A stretch of 64,000 bases of DNA from Clostridia bacterium (GTDB lineage: Bacteria > Bacillota > Clostridia > Oscillospirales > Acutalibacteraceae), in NCBI GenBank assembly GCA_017471765.1, contig JAFURT010000033.1, forward strand, positions 1-64,000. The letters are read 5' to 3'. The notes beneath the pieces were generated by a model. The model had not been told where the DNA came from. It did not search any database and was given only the letters and a program-made list of their open reading frames with translations. The position numbers and the translations under genes are program-made. Positions 23,824 to 32,086 of the stretch are shown piece by piece. The number at the start of each line of letters is the position of its first letter. The first letter of the stretch is position 1.

Positions 23824-24034
23824 ATCTTACCACACAGGAAGCCTCGGCGGTTGCCGGGGCTTCTGCTGTTGTGGTAAGATAGGAAAAAAGCCAAAATAAA
23901 TTTTCCTTGACTTTTTTTGTTAAATAAGGTATGATAACTCTGCTATAAAGTAATAAGGGCGTAGATGGAGACAGTAGCCCACAGGTAGCCCCTCAGCGAG
24001 CCGGAGATGGTGTGAGCCGGCGGTGTGCCCCTGT
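23767..24034 (+). repeat. Direct repeat R2, copy 2
   Basis: Second copy of R2; here the T-box sequence continues into the complete ileS leader, so this copy is probably the original arrangement of the leader. Confidence 0.95.
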
Positions 24035-24192
24035 GTGTGAAGATCACTCCGGAGCTTCCCCCCTGAACGGTCAGTAGGCGGGGACGGATCTCCACCGTTA
24101 GCGGGAGGACGTATGTTAGTACGGGCAAATAGGTGGTATAGCGAAGTGTAACCTTCGTCCTGTTTTGCAGGGCGGGGGATTTTTGTTTTTTT
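23907..24192 (+). promoter_or_regulatory. ileS promoter and isoleucine T-box riboswitch
   Basis: TTGACT (23907-23912), 17 bases, TATGAT (23930-23935) drives a ~250-base leader. The stem I region starts near 23941. A likely specifier ATC (24043-24045, isoleucine codon) is followed by a purine in GAAGATCACTCC. The T-box sequence AGGTGGTATAGCG (24131-24143) is a variant of AGGGTGGTACCGCG. The terminator stem (24155-24173, CGTCCTG/CAGGGCG) is followed by T-runs to 24192. Uncharged tRNA-Ile should pair with the specifier and T-box and open ileS expression. Confidence 0.85.
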
Positions 24193-24205
24193 GGAGGTTT
24201 TGGAT

Positions 24206-27200
24206 ATGTACAAGAAAGTACCGACCAGTATGGATTTCGTACAGCGGGAACGTGAGGTACTGCAGTTCTGGACGGATAACGATGTGTTCCGCCGCAGTAT
24301 GGAAAACCGTAAGGAGGGGGAGACCTACACCTTCTACGATGGCCCCCCCACGGCGAACGGCAAGCCCCACATCGGCCACGTGCTCACCCGTGTCATCAAG
24401 GATATGATTCCCCGCTACCGGGCCATGAAGGGGTACATGGTGCCCCGTAAGGCCGGCTGGGATACCCACGGTCTGCCGGTGGAGCTGGAGGTGGAGAAGC
24501 TGCTGGGTCTGGACGGCAAGGAGCAGATCGAGCAGTACGGCCTCGAGCCCTTCATTGACAAGTGTAAAGAGAGCGTCTGGAAGTATAAGGGCATGTGGGA
24601 GGAATTCTCCGGCATCGTAGGCTTCTGGGCAGATATGGATGACCCCTACGTGACCTATCACGACAACTTTATTGAGTCGGAGTGGTGGGCACTCAAGCAG
24701 ATCTGGGACAAGAAGCTACTGTACAAGGGCTTCAAGATCGTACCCTACTGCCCCCGCTGTGGCACCCCCCTGTCCAGCCACGAGGTGGCCCAGGGCTATA
24801 AGTGCGTCAAAGAGCGCTCTGCTGTGGTGCGCTTCAAGGTAGCCGACGAGGATGCCTGGTTCTTAGCGTGGACCACCACCCCCTGGACGCTTCCCTCCAA
24901 CGTGGCGCTGTGTGTCAACCCAGATGAGATCTATTGCAGAGTGAAGGCCGCCGACGGGCAGACCTATTACATGGCCGAGGCTTTGCTTGACCGGGTGCTG
25001 GGCAAGCTGGCAGCCGAGGACGCCCCTGCCTACGAGGTGACGGGGCGCTTTGCGGGTCGTGAGTTAGAACGCAAACCCTACGAGCCGTTGTATGCCTGTG
25101 CTAAGACACTGGCGGATAAGCAACACAAAGAGGGCTTCTACATCACCTGCGACACCTACGTTACGATGACCGACGGTACCGGTATCGTGCATATCGCTCC
25201 GGCCTTCGGTGAGGACGATGCCCAGGTGGGCCGTAAGTATGACCTGCCCTTTGTCCAGTTTGTGGACGGCTCCGGCCACATGACGGAGGAGACTCCCTTT
25301 GCCGGTCTGTTTGTCAAGGACGCCGACCCCAAGGTGCTGGTGGATCTAGACAGCCGTGGTCAGCTGTTCGATGCGCCCAAGTTCGAGCACGATTATCCCT
25401 TTTGCTGGCGGTGCGATACCCCCCTCATCTACTACGCCCGTGAGTCGTGGTTCATCAAGATGACGGCGGTGCGGGAGGATCTCATCCGCAACAATAACAC
25501 CGTCAACTGGATCCCCGAGTCTATCGGCAAGGGGCGCTTCGGCGACTGGCTGGAGAATGTGCAGGATTGGGGCATCAGCCGTAACCGCTATTGGGGTACT
25601 CCTCTCAACATCTGGGAGTGCTCCTGCGGCCATCAGCACGCCATCGGCAGCCGGGAGGAGTTGCGGCAGATGTCCGACAACTGCCCGGAGAACATTGAAC
25701 TGCACCGTCCCTTCATCGATGAGGTCACCCTGCGCTGTCCGGAGTGCGGCGGCGTGATGAAGCGTGTGCCGGAGGTGATCGACTGCTGGTTTGACAGCGG
25801 TGCCATGCCTTTTGCTCAGCATCACTATCCCTTTGAGAATAAGGACCTGTTCGAGCAGCAGTTCCCCGCTGACTTCATCTCCGAGGCGGTAGACCAGACC
25901 CGCGGCTGGTTCTATTCGCTGTTGGCGATTTCCACCCTCATCTTCAACAAGGCCCCCTACAAGAATGTTATCGTGTTGGGTCACGTGCAGGATGAGAACG
26001 GCCAGAAGATGTCCAAGTCCAAGGGTAACGCTGTGGATCCCATGGAGGCCCTGCAGACCTACGGTGCGGACGCCATCCGTTGGTATTTCTACTCCAACTC
26101 CGCTCCCTGGCTGCCCAACCGTTTCCACGGTAAGGCGGTGCAGGAGTGCCAGCGTAAGTTCCTGGGTACTCTATGGAATACCTACGCCTTCTTCGTGCTG
26201 TATGCCAATATTGACAATTTCGATGCTACCAAGTATCACCTGGAGTACGATAAACTCTCTTTGATGGATAAGTGGCTGTTGTCCCGGCTGAACTCTACCG
26301 TCAAGGCGGTGGACGATAACCTGGCGAACTACCGCATCCCCGAGACCGCCCGTGTACTGGAGGAGTTTGTAGACGAACTGAGTAACTGGTACGTCCGCCG
26401 CAGCCGTGACCGCTTCTGGGGCAAGGATATGCCCCAGGATAAGGTGAATGCTTACATGACCCTGCACACGGCGCTGGTGACGGTGGCCAAGATCTCCGCT
26501 CCGCTGATTCCCTTCATGGCAGAGGATATCTACCGCAACCTGGTGTGTACCAATGATGCCACTGCCCCCGTCAGCGTGCATCTGTGTGACTTCCCGGCGG
26601 TGAATGAGGCGTTCATCGATACGAAGCTGGAGACCGCCATGGAGGATGTTCTGCAGATCGTGGTGCTGGGCCGTGCAGCCCGTAACGGCGCCGCCTGCAA
26701 GAACCGCCAGCCGCTGGGCATGATGTATGTACAGATGGAGGATGAGCTGGATGCCGATTATGCCGCCATCATTGCTGACGAGCTGAATATCAAGTGTGTG
26801 GAGCGTATCACCGATGCGTCCGCCTTTATGAGCTACGCTTTCAAGCCTCAGCTTAAGACGGTGGGCCCCAAGTACGGCAAGCAGCTGAATGAGATCCGCA
26901 CTGCGCTGACCGAGCTGGACGGCAACGCCACTATGGCCGAACTGAACGAGAAGGGTGCTATTACCCTGGCTCTGCCCGGTGGGGAGGTTGTGCTGGCCAC
27001 GGAGGACCTGCTGATTGAAACTACCCAGACCGAGGGCTACTACACCGTCACCGACCGGGGCATCACCGTGGCCATCGACACCCGTCTGACGGAGGAGCTG
27101 ATTGAGGAAGGCTTCGTCCGTGAGGTGGTCAGCAAGCTGCAGACCATGCGTAAGGAGGCCGGCTTCGAGGTGATGGACACCATCACCGTGTACGTCACCG

Positions 27201-27355
27201 GCAACGAAAAGGTGGAGCAGCTGGTGGGCCGCAACTGGGACAGCATCGGCAAGGATGTGATGGCCACCGCCCTGACCGTAGGTGAGACCGCCGGCTACGT
27301 CAAGGAGTGGAACATCAACGGCGAGACCGTGACCCTGGCGGTGGAGAAGAACTAA
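24206..27355 (+). CDS. ileS: Isoleucyl-tRNA synthetase, type 2 (eukaryote-like)
   Basis: A 1049-residue class I synthetase that charges tRNA-Ile. It has GKPHIGHV (HIGH, about residues 55-58), an editing domain around residues 200-390, with the WTTTPWTLPSN signature near residue 230, KMSKS at about 601-605, and a long anticodon-binding C-terminus. It lacks the C-terminal CxxC zinc finger of bacterial type 1 enzymes, and length and sequence fit the eukaryote-like type 2 common in clostridia, which tends to be mupirocin-tolerant. ATG 24206 follows GGAGG at 24193, just beyond the T-box terminator. Confidence 0.95.
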   Translation: MYKKVPTSMDFVQREREVLQFWTDNDVFRRSMENRKEGETYTFYDGPPTANGKPHIGHVLTRVIKDMIPRYRAMKGYMVPRKAGWDTHGLPVELEVEKLLGLDGKEQIEQYGLEPFIDKCKESVWKYKGMWEEFSGIVGFWADMDDPYVTYHDNFIESEWWALKQIWDKKLLYKGFKIVPYCPRCGTPLSSHEVAQGYKCVKERSAVVRFKVADEDAWFLAWTTTPWTLPSNVALCVNPDEIYCRVKAADGQTYYMAEALLDRVLGKLAAEDAPAYEVTGRFAGRELERKPYEPLYACAKTLADKQHKEGFYITCDTYVTMTDGTGIVHIAPAFGEDDAQVGRKYDLPFVQFVDGSGHMTEETPFAGLFVKDADPKVLVDLDSRGQLFDAPKFEHDYPFCWRCDTPLIYYARESWFIKMTAVREDLIRNNNTVNWIPESIGKGRFGDWLENVQDWGISRNRYWGTPLNIWECSCGHQHAIGSREELRQMSDNCPENIELHRPFIDEVTLRCPECGGVMKRVPEVIDCWFDSGAMPFAQHHYPFENKDLFEQQFPADFISEAVDQTRGWFYSLLAISTLIFNKAPYKNVIVLGHVQDENGQKMSKSKGNAVDPMEALQTYGADAIRWYFYSNSAPWLPNRFHGKAVQECQRKFLGTLWNTYAFFVLYANIDNFDATKYHLEYDKLSLMDKWLLSRLNSTVKAVDDNLANYRIPETARVLEEFVDELSNWYVRRSRDRFWGKDMPQDKVNAYMTLHTALVTVAKISAPLIPFMAEDIYRNLVCTNDATAPVSVHLCDFPAVNEAFIDTKLETAMEDVLQIVVLGRAARNGAACKNRQPLGMMYVQMEDELDADYAAIIADELNIKCVERITDASAFMSYAFKPQLKTVGPKYGKQLNEIRTALTELDGNATMAELNEKGAITLALPGGEVVLATEDLLIETTQTEGYYTVTDRGITVAIDTRLTEELIEEGFVREVVSKLQTMRKEAGFEVMDTITVYVTGNEKVEQLVGRNWDSIGKDVMATALTVGETAGYVKEWNINGETVTLAVEKN

Positions 27356-27370
27356 GTCAGTTTTTCCCTC

Positions 27371-27398
27371 TTGCACTTTTCGTGAAAACGTGTATACT
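27371..27398 (+). promoter_or_regulatory. Promoter of the DUF1858 gene
   Basis: TTGCAC (27371-27376), 16 bases, TATACT (27393-27398), 32 bases before ATG 27430. Confidence 0.6.
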
Positions 27399-27429
27399 AA
27401 AGGTAAAGAACTGTAAAGGAGAGTTAACC

Positions 27430-27627
27430 ATGATCGTTACCAAAGATACCCTTATCGGCGATATTCTGGATGCCGACCGCAACACCGCCCCCTTCTTCCT
27501 GGAGATGGGGATGCACTGCCTGGGCTGCCCCTCCGCCCGTGGCGAGAGCCTGGAGATGGCCTGTGCCGTGCACGGTGTGTCCGTGGACGAGCTGGTGGAG
27601 AAGCTGAACAAGCACTTCGGCAATTGA
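27430..27627 (+). CDS. DUF1858 small redox-disulfide protein
   Basis: A 65-residue protein of the DUF1858 (hybrid-cluster-protein-associated redox disulfide) family: MIVTKDTLIGDIL opening, HCLGCPSARGESLE with C30 and C33, and a C-terminal helix VDELVEKLNKHF. The CxxC is thought to form a redox-active or metal-binding pair; no partner enzyme is nearby. ATG 27430 follows AAAGGAG. It has its own promoter and terminator, so it is a single-gene unit. Confidence 0.85.
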   Translation: MIVTKDTLIGDILDADRNTAPFFLEMGMHCLGCPSARGESLEMACAVHGVSVDELVEKLNKHFGN

Positions 27628-27631
27628 TTGC

Positions 27632-27662
27632 GAAAAGCCCGGTGAATAACCGGGCTTTTCTC
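27632..27662 (+). terminator. Intrinsic terminator
   Basis: GAAAAGCCCGG / CCGGGCTTTTC, 7-base loop, short T-rich tail, after the DUF1858 gene. Confidence 0.75.
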
Positions 27663-27675
27663 CTATGGAGGACGT

Positions 27676-28335
27676 ATGACACACTTGGATAAACGGCTGT
27701 CTGCGGTGGCGGCTTTGATTCGCCCCGGCAGTCGGCTGGCGGATATCGGCACCGACCACGCCTACCTGCCGGTGTATTTGGTGGAACAGGAGATTTGCCC
27801 CTGCGCCATTGCTTCCGATATTGGTGCAGGCCCTTTAGAGGCGGCCCGGCGTACAGTGGAAGCCGCTGGCCTGTCAGGCGAAATCTCTTGCCGGCTGGGG
27901 AACGGTCTTGCCACTGTCAGCGCAGACGAGGTGGAGGATATCGCCATCGCCGGCATGGGTGGCGAGACCATCGCGGCCATTCTGGAGGCGGCACCCTGGG
28001 TCAAGGATGCTCGTCTGCGGCTGGTCTTACAGCCGATGACCCATGCCGAGGACCTGCGCCGGTGGTTGCTACGAAGCGGCTTTTCTGTTTTGGAGGAACA
28101 TCTCATCCGGGATAAGCGACATCAGTACCCCGTGATGGCGGCAGAGTATACTGCCACCCCTGTGGAGGATGAGCTGGCCTGCTATGCCGGCTTTTTCGAG
28201 GCGGAGGAGGGAAGGCCCTACCGCCAGCATATGGCGGAGCATCTGCGCCGCCGTGCGGCGGGACTCAGTCGGGCTGCAAACACCGTAGAAACCGCACGGT
28301 TGGTGGAGTTAGCGGAATTATTAAGAAAGATGTAA
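27676..28335 (+). CDS. trmK: tRNA (adenine(22)-N1)-methyltransferase
   Basis: TrmK methylates A22 in the D-loop of tRNAs with SAM. The 219-residue protein has a Rossmann SAM fold: LADIGTDHAYLPVYLV (motif I, about residues 21-36), SDIGAGPLEAARRTV, CRLGNGLATV and the family signature IAGMGGETI (about 94-102), followed by LQPMTHAEDLRRWL. The length is normal. ATG 27676 follows TGGAGG. The esterase gene follows 16 bases later. Confidence 0.92.
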   Translation: MTHLDKRLSAVAALIRPGSRLADIGTDHAYLPVYLVEQEICPCAIASDIGAGPLEAARRTVEAAGLSGEISCRLGNGLATVSADEVEDIAIAGMGGETIAAILEAAPWVKDARLRLVLQPMTHAEDLRRWLLRSGFSVLEEHLIRDKRHQYPVMAAEYTATPVEDELACYAGFFEAEEGRPYRQHMAEHLRRRAAGLSRAANTVETARLVELAELLRKM

Positions 28336-28351
28336 AGGAGAACTGCTTTAC

Positions 28352-29134
28352 ATGGTAAAAGAGTATAAATTATGGGAAAACGAGATGCCGCTGTATGAGG
28401 CGGATAAACCCTGCGAGAATAAGCTGACCGCCTATCTCCACGAGGACGATATGGTGCGTCCGGCGGTTGTGATTTATCCCGGTGGCGCGTATGCACTCTA
28501 TGGGGAAACGGAACAGCATCCCATTGCCCGGTTTTACTATGATCACGGCTACAACGCCTTTATCTGCTATTACCGCATTGCGCCCTACCATCACCCGGCA
28601 CCGTTGATGGATGCCCAACGAGCGGTAAAGCTGGTGCGGTATCGGGCGGAGGAATGGCACATTGACCCGGAGCGTGTGTTCACCATTGGCTTTTCCGCCG
28701 GAGGACACCTGAATGGGTGCGTGGCAACTCTGCCGGATGTTTGTACAGTGCTTGGCGATGCGGTGGATGGGATGGATGCCCGTCCCACCGGGGCTATTTT
28801 GTCCTATGCGGTGATTTCGGCGGAGGAACATACCCATGCAGGCAGTTTTATGAATCTGTTGGGGGAGCGATGTGAGGAGTTGTGCCACTCCCTTTCGCTG
28901 GAGTACTGTGTGGGGAAGGATACCTGCCCTTGCTTTGTGTGGCACACGATATCGGACACCTGTGTGTCGGTGAAAAACTCTATACTGTTTACAGAGGCGC
29001 TTATAGCACAGGGAATCGACTGCGAGTTGCACCTGTTTCCAAAGGGCGACCACGGTTGGGGTCTGGCAGAGCCATTCCCCGGCACCTGCCAGTGGCCGCT
29101 ATTGAGCCTCGATTGGCTGAACAGACAAGGCTAA
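28352..29134 (+). CDS. Alpha/beta-hydrolase, BD-FAE/acetylesterase-like
   Basis: A 260-residue cytosolic esterase. VVIYPGGAYALYG holds the HGG-like oxyanion region (PGGAY), GFSAGGHL is the nucleophile elbow with the catalytic Ser (about residue 116), and the catalytic His is probably in KGDHGWGLAEPF near residue 232. The fold and motifs fit the BD-FAE/xylan-acetylesterase-like group, which removes acetyl or feruloyl groups from oligosaccharides. No signal peptide is present, so it would act on imported sugars. ATG 28352 follows AAAGGAG. It shares a transcript with trmK. Confidence 0.8.
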   Translation: MVKEYKLWENEMPLYEADKPCENKLTAYLHEDDMVRPAVVIYPGGAYALYGETEQHPIARFYYDHGYNAFICYYRIAPYHHPAPLMDAQRAVKLVRYRAEEWHIDPERVFTIGFSAGGHLNGCVATLPDVCTVLGDAVDGMDARPTGAILSYAVISAEEHTHAGSFMNLLGERCEELCHSLSLEYCVGKDTCPCFVWHTISDTCVSVKNSILFTEALIAQGIDCELHLFPKGDHGWGLAEPFPGTCQWPLLSLDWLNRQG

Positions 29135-29175
29135 AAAGAGAGGACACAACAGACCGTTGTGTCCTCTCTCTTTTA
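29134..29175. terminator. Bidirectional intrinsic terminator
   Basis: AGAGAGGACACAAC pairs with GTTGTGTCCTCTCT around a 5-base loop, between the convergent esterase and SulP genes. Confidence 0.85.
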
Positions 29176-30453
29176 TGCTTTTTTCTTATGTATATAGGCG
29201 ACCAGCACAAAGGCATAGTGTACCACCAGGCCTACTGCAATGGCTACCACAAGGTCGAAGATAACCGTCAGCAGGAAGGTGAGCACCAGCACAATGGAGG
29301 CGGTGATTTTTTCGGTTTTGCAAATCCTTAAGAAGCCTCGCCACTCGCTCATGTTATAGGCCACCACGAACAGGATAGCGGCGATGGTGGGCATGGGGAT
29401 GAGCCCGGCATAGGGCATGAGGAGCAACAGAACCAGCAACAGCACAACACCATGCACTATGCCGGCGATGGGGGTGCGGCCGCCGTTTTTCACGTTGGCC
29501 GCCGTCCGGGCGATGGCGCCGGTGGCCGGGATGCCGCCAAACAGCACCGAGCCGATGTTTGCCACGCCCTGTCCCACCAGCTCGGCGTTGGGGTTGTGGC
29601 GGGACTGGATCATGTTATCGGCTACCACGCAGGACAGCAGAGATTCGATGGCCGCCAGTATAGCGATGGTAAAGGCATCCGGCAAAAGCGTGCCTACCCG
29701 GGCAATGCTGAAATCCATGCCGGCAAAATCTACTTTAGGCAGACCCATGGGGATGTTGTACAGCTCCCCGATGGTGTTGACGCCGCTGTCCAGACCGGGA
29801 ATAAACTTGACCATCAGGGCGCCTACCACCACCGCAATGAGGGAGGGGGGCACACGTTTCTCAAACCGGGGATAGACGATGAGGATGGCCAGACATACCG
29901 CCCCAACCAGCAACGCCTGCCAGCTGAAGGTGCCGATGGCGTCGATGTTGGCCTCGATTTTCTCGATGGTTTCGATGGGCTTGACCCCCTCAGCGTAGCT
30001 CAGGCCGAAAAAGTCTTTGATTTGTCCTACCAGGATGGTTACCGCAATGCCGGCGGTGAAGCCGGTAGTGATGGAGGCAGGGATAAATCTGATCAGCCCT
30101 CCCAGCTTGCACACGCCCATTAAAATGAGCAGGATACCGGCCATGATGGTGGCGATAAACAGCCCGTCCATCCCCTGTGTGGCCACGATGCCAGCCACGA
30201 TAGTGGCGAAAGCGGCGGTGGGTCCGGCAATCTGCACCCGGCTACCGCCCAAAAGGGAGACGAGAATACCGGCGGCGATGGCGGTATAGATACCGCAGGC
30301 CGGCTCCACGCCGGAGGCGATAGCCAGGGCGATGGACAGCGGCAGGGCGATGACTGCCACGATAATGCCGGCTACGATATCCTTGATGCACTGCGCCTTG
30401 CTATAGTCTTTGAGGGCAGAAAACAGCTTGGGTTTCAAATAAAACTCTTTCAT
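29173..30453 (-). CDS. SulP-family anion permease lacking the STAS domain
   Basis: A 426-residue polytopic protein of the SulP (SLC26) family. YSKAQCIKDIVAGIIVAVIALPLSIALAIASGVEPACGIYTAI is the typical N-terminal entry, followed by PTAAFATIVAGIV and the NIGSVLFGGIPATGAIARTAANVKNGG signature. Family members usually add a cytoplasmic STAS domain (total ~550 residues). Here the protein ends shortly after the last helix (VAYIHKKKA), so the STAS domain is missing. The substrate (sulphate, bicarbonate or other anion) is not known. It has its own promoter after the hemolysin III gene. Confidence 0.88.
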   Translation of the reverse strand: MKEFYLKPKLFSALKDYSKAQCIKDIVAGIIVAVIALPLSIALAIASGVEPACGIYTAIAAGILVSLLGGSRVQIAGPTAAFATIVAGIVATQGMDGLFIATIMAGILLILMGVCKLGGLIRFIPASITTGFTAGIAVTILVGQIKDFFGLSYAEGVKPIETIEKIEANIDAIGTFSWQALLVGAVCLAILIVYPRFEKRVPPSLIAVVVGALMVKFIPGLDSGVNTIGELYNIPMGLPKVDFAGMDFSIARVGTLLPDAFTIAILAAIESLLSCVVADNMIQSRHNPNAELVGQGVANIGSVLFGGIPATGAIARTAANVKNGGRTPIAGIVHGVVLLLVLLLLMPYAGLIPMPTIAAILFVVAYNMSEWRGFLRICKTEKITASIVLVLTFLLTVIFDLVVAIAVGLVVHYAFVLVAYIHKKKA

Positions 30454-30490
30454 GGTACATCCTTCTTTTTCCTTTTATATAAGCAGAAGG

Positions 30491-30540
30491 ATTATAGCAC
30501 CGGACGGATGGATTTGCAAGAGAAATTTATCATCCATCCG
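30491..30540 (-). promoter_or_regulatory. SulP promoter overlapped by an inverted repeat
   Basis: On the minus strand TTGCAA (30519-30514) and TATAAT (30496-30491) are 17 bases apart. The arms CGGATGGAT (30505-30513) and ATCCATCCG (30532-30540) flank the -35, as an operator would. Confidence 0.55.
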
Positions 30541-30561
30541 ACAAAATACGAGATTTTTTGC

Positions 30562-31245
30562 TTATAGCACATATCCGGCAATGCACACACACTGTAAAAT
30601 ACTGCCCAGCACCACAAACAGGTGGAAGATGGAGTGCATATATCGCCGTTTCTTTCCCAGCCCATACAGCACAGCCCCCACCGTATAGGCAATGCCGCCG
30701 GCCAACAGCCACAGCAGACCGGGGAGAGGGATGGCTTGGATGGCGGTTTTCGCCGCCAACAGGATGCACCAGCCCATGCCGATATAGCACACCATAGACA
30801 GCATTTCATATTTCTTCAGGTCAATGGCGGTGAGGGTAGCCGCCATGGCCGCCAGCCCCCACACGATGCCGAACAGTGTCCACGCCCAGCCGGGGGACAC
30901 CTGCCGGATGTTGCACAGCAGGATGGGGGTATAGGTGCCGGCAATCAGCAGGTAGATGGTGCAGTGGTCGATAACCTGCATCACTTTTTTGGCCATGGGG
31001 TGGTGCAGACCGTGGTACACACTGGATACGGTATACAGTAGCACCATAGAGCCGCCATAGATGGCACTGCCCACCACAGCCCAGGGATTACCGTGGAGGG
31101 CAGAAATCAACACACACAGCACCAGGGCGATGATTCCAAATCCTCCGCCGACGATATGGGAGACGGTGTTGAAGATTTCTTCTCCCCGGGTGTAATCGGG
31201 AAGAAGGCGGTCGCATAATTTTGTTCTTTTTCGGCTCTGTGCCAT
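30562..31245 (-). CDS. Hemolysin III / PAQR-family membrane protein
   Basis: A 227-residue protein with seven hydrophobic helices. EEIFNTVSHIVGGGFGIIAL, SSVYHGL and DHCTIYLLIAGTYTP are HlyIII/PAQR hallmarks, carrying the conserved Ser, His and Asp that bind zinc in this family. Bacterial members (YqfA-like) are linked to membrane homeostasis; true hemolysis is not implied. The start follows AAAGGATG. Confidence 0.9.
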   Translation of the reverse strand: MAQSRKRTKLCDRLLPDYTRGEEIFNTVSHIVGGGFGIIALVLCVLISALHGNPWAVVGSAIYGGSMVLLYTVSSVYHGLHHPMAKKVMQVIDHCTIYLLIAGTYTPILLCNIRQVSPGWAWTLFGIVWGLAAMAATLTAIDLKKYEMLSMVCYIGMGWCILLAAKTAIQAIPLPGLLWLLAGGIAYTVGAVLYGLGKKRRYMHSIFHLFVVLGSILQCVCIAGYVL

Positions 31246-31455
31246 GGCAATTCATCCTTTCGATGGTGTAAAGCATTTTGCCTTTTCAGGCGAAGGTATC
31301 TTGTACGTGCTTAGTATAACGCAAAAACGCTCTAAAACGCAACCTACGCCACAGATTTCTGATTATACTGGGGAAGTACTGGCCGGTAGAGCCGGATTGG
31401 CGGCGCTCTACTGTGGGTAGAGTGCTTGCATTTCAAAGGTTTTACACTTTTTTTC

Positions 31456-31510
31456 TTGACAAATGGTCGGGAACATTATATAATAACAATCGTTATATAA
31501 CAGTTGTTAT
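31456..31510 (+). promoter_or_regulatory. Promoter with twin adjacent palindromic operators (TetR)
   Basis: TTGACA (31456-31461), 17 bases, TATAAT (31479-31484). Two back-to-back 14-bp sites, ATAAC-AATC-GTTAT (31483-31496) and ATAAC-AGTT-GTTAT (31497-31510), cover the start of transcription. The shared 5-4-5 form and position 15 bases before the TetR gene indicate self-repression. Confidence 0.75.
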
Positions 31511-31524
31511 TTTGGAGGGGTTGT

Positions 31525-32082
31525 ATGCCACCGAAAACGAAAATAGACCGGGAGCAGATTGTACAGCAGGCGCTGGAGCTGGTGCGGCAGGGGGGAGAGG
31601 CCGCCTTGAACGCACGGAGCATCGCTACGGCGCTGGGGTGCTCTACTCAGCCGATTTTCTCCCATTTTCACTCAATGCAGGCCTTGCGAGAAACGGTCAT
31701 CGTTACCGCCGGGGAGGTATATGCCCGGATGGTGGAGCAGGAGTTTGCCACCGGCAATTATCCACCGTATAAAGCCAGCGGTATGGCGTATATTCGATTT
31801 GCAGAACAGGAAAAGTGCCTGTTCCGTCTGCTGTTTATGCGTGACCGTGCCGGGGAGGCGACAGAGGACACCTCATTGGAGCCACTGTATGCCTATATTC
31901 AGGAAAAGTGGGGCATAGATCGGGAGACCGCCCTGCTGTTTCATCTGGAGATGTGGGGCTTTGTCCATGGGATTGCCTCCATGCTGGTTACTGGGTACTA
32001 TACCCCGGATTGGACGCTGATTGACAGGATGCTGACAGATGTGTTTACCGCCCTTGGCTGGCGGTTTGGCCGAAAGGAGTAA
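31525..32082 (+). CDS. TetR-family transcriptional regulator
   Basis: A 185-residue repressor with an N-terminal helix-turn-helix (about residues 7-50: IVQQALELVRQGGEAALNARSIATALGCSTQPIFSHFHSMQAL) and a ligand-binding helical C-terminus that looks like the TetR_C_33/WHG type seen in clostridial regulators. ATG 31525 follows GGAGGGG; an in-frame TTG at 31504 falls inside the operator. It is the first gene of an operon with a drug/lipid-type ABC exporter, which it likely represses. Confidence 0.88.
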   Translation: MPPKTKIDREQIVQQALELVRQGGEAALNARSIATALGCSTQPIFSHFHSMQALRETVIVTAGEVYARMVEQEFATGNYPPYKASGMAYIRFAEQEKCLFRLLFMRDRAGEATEDTSLEPLYAYIQEKWGIDRETALLFHLEMWGFVHGIASMLVTGYYTPDWTLIDRMLTDVFTALGWRFGRKE

Positions 32083-32086
32083 AGAT

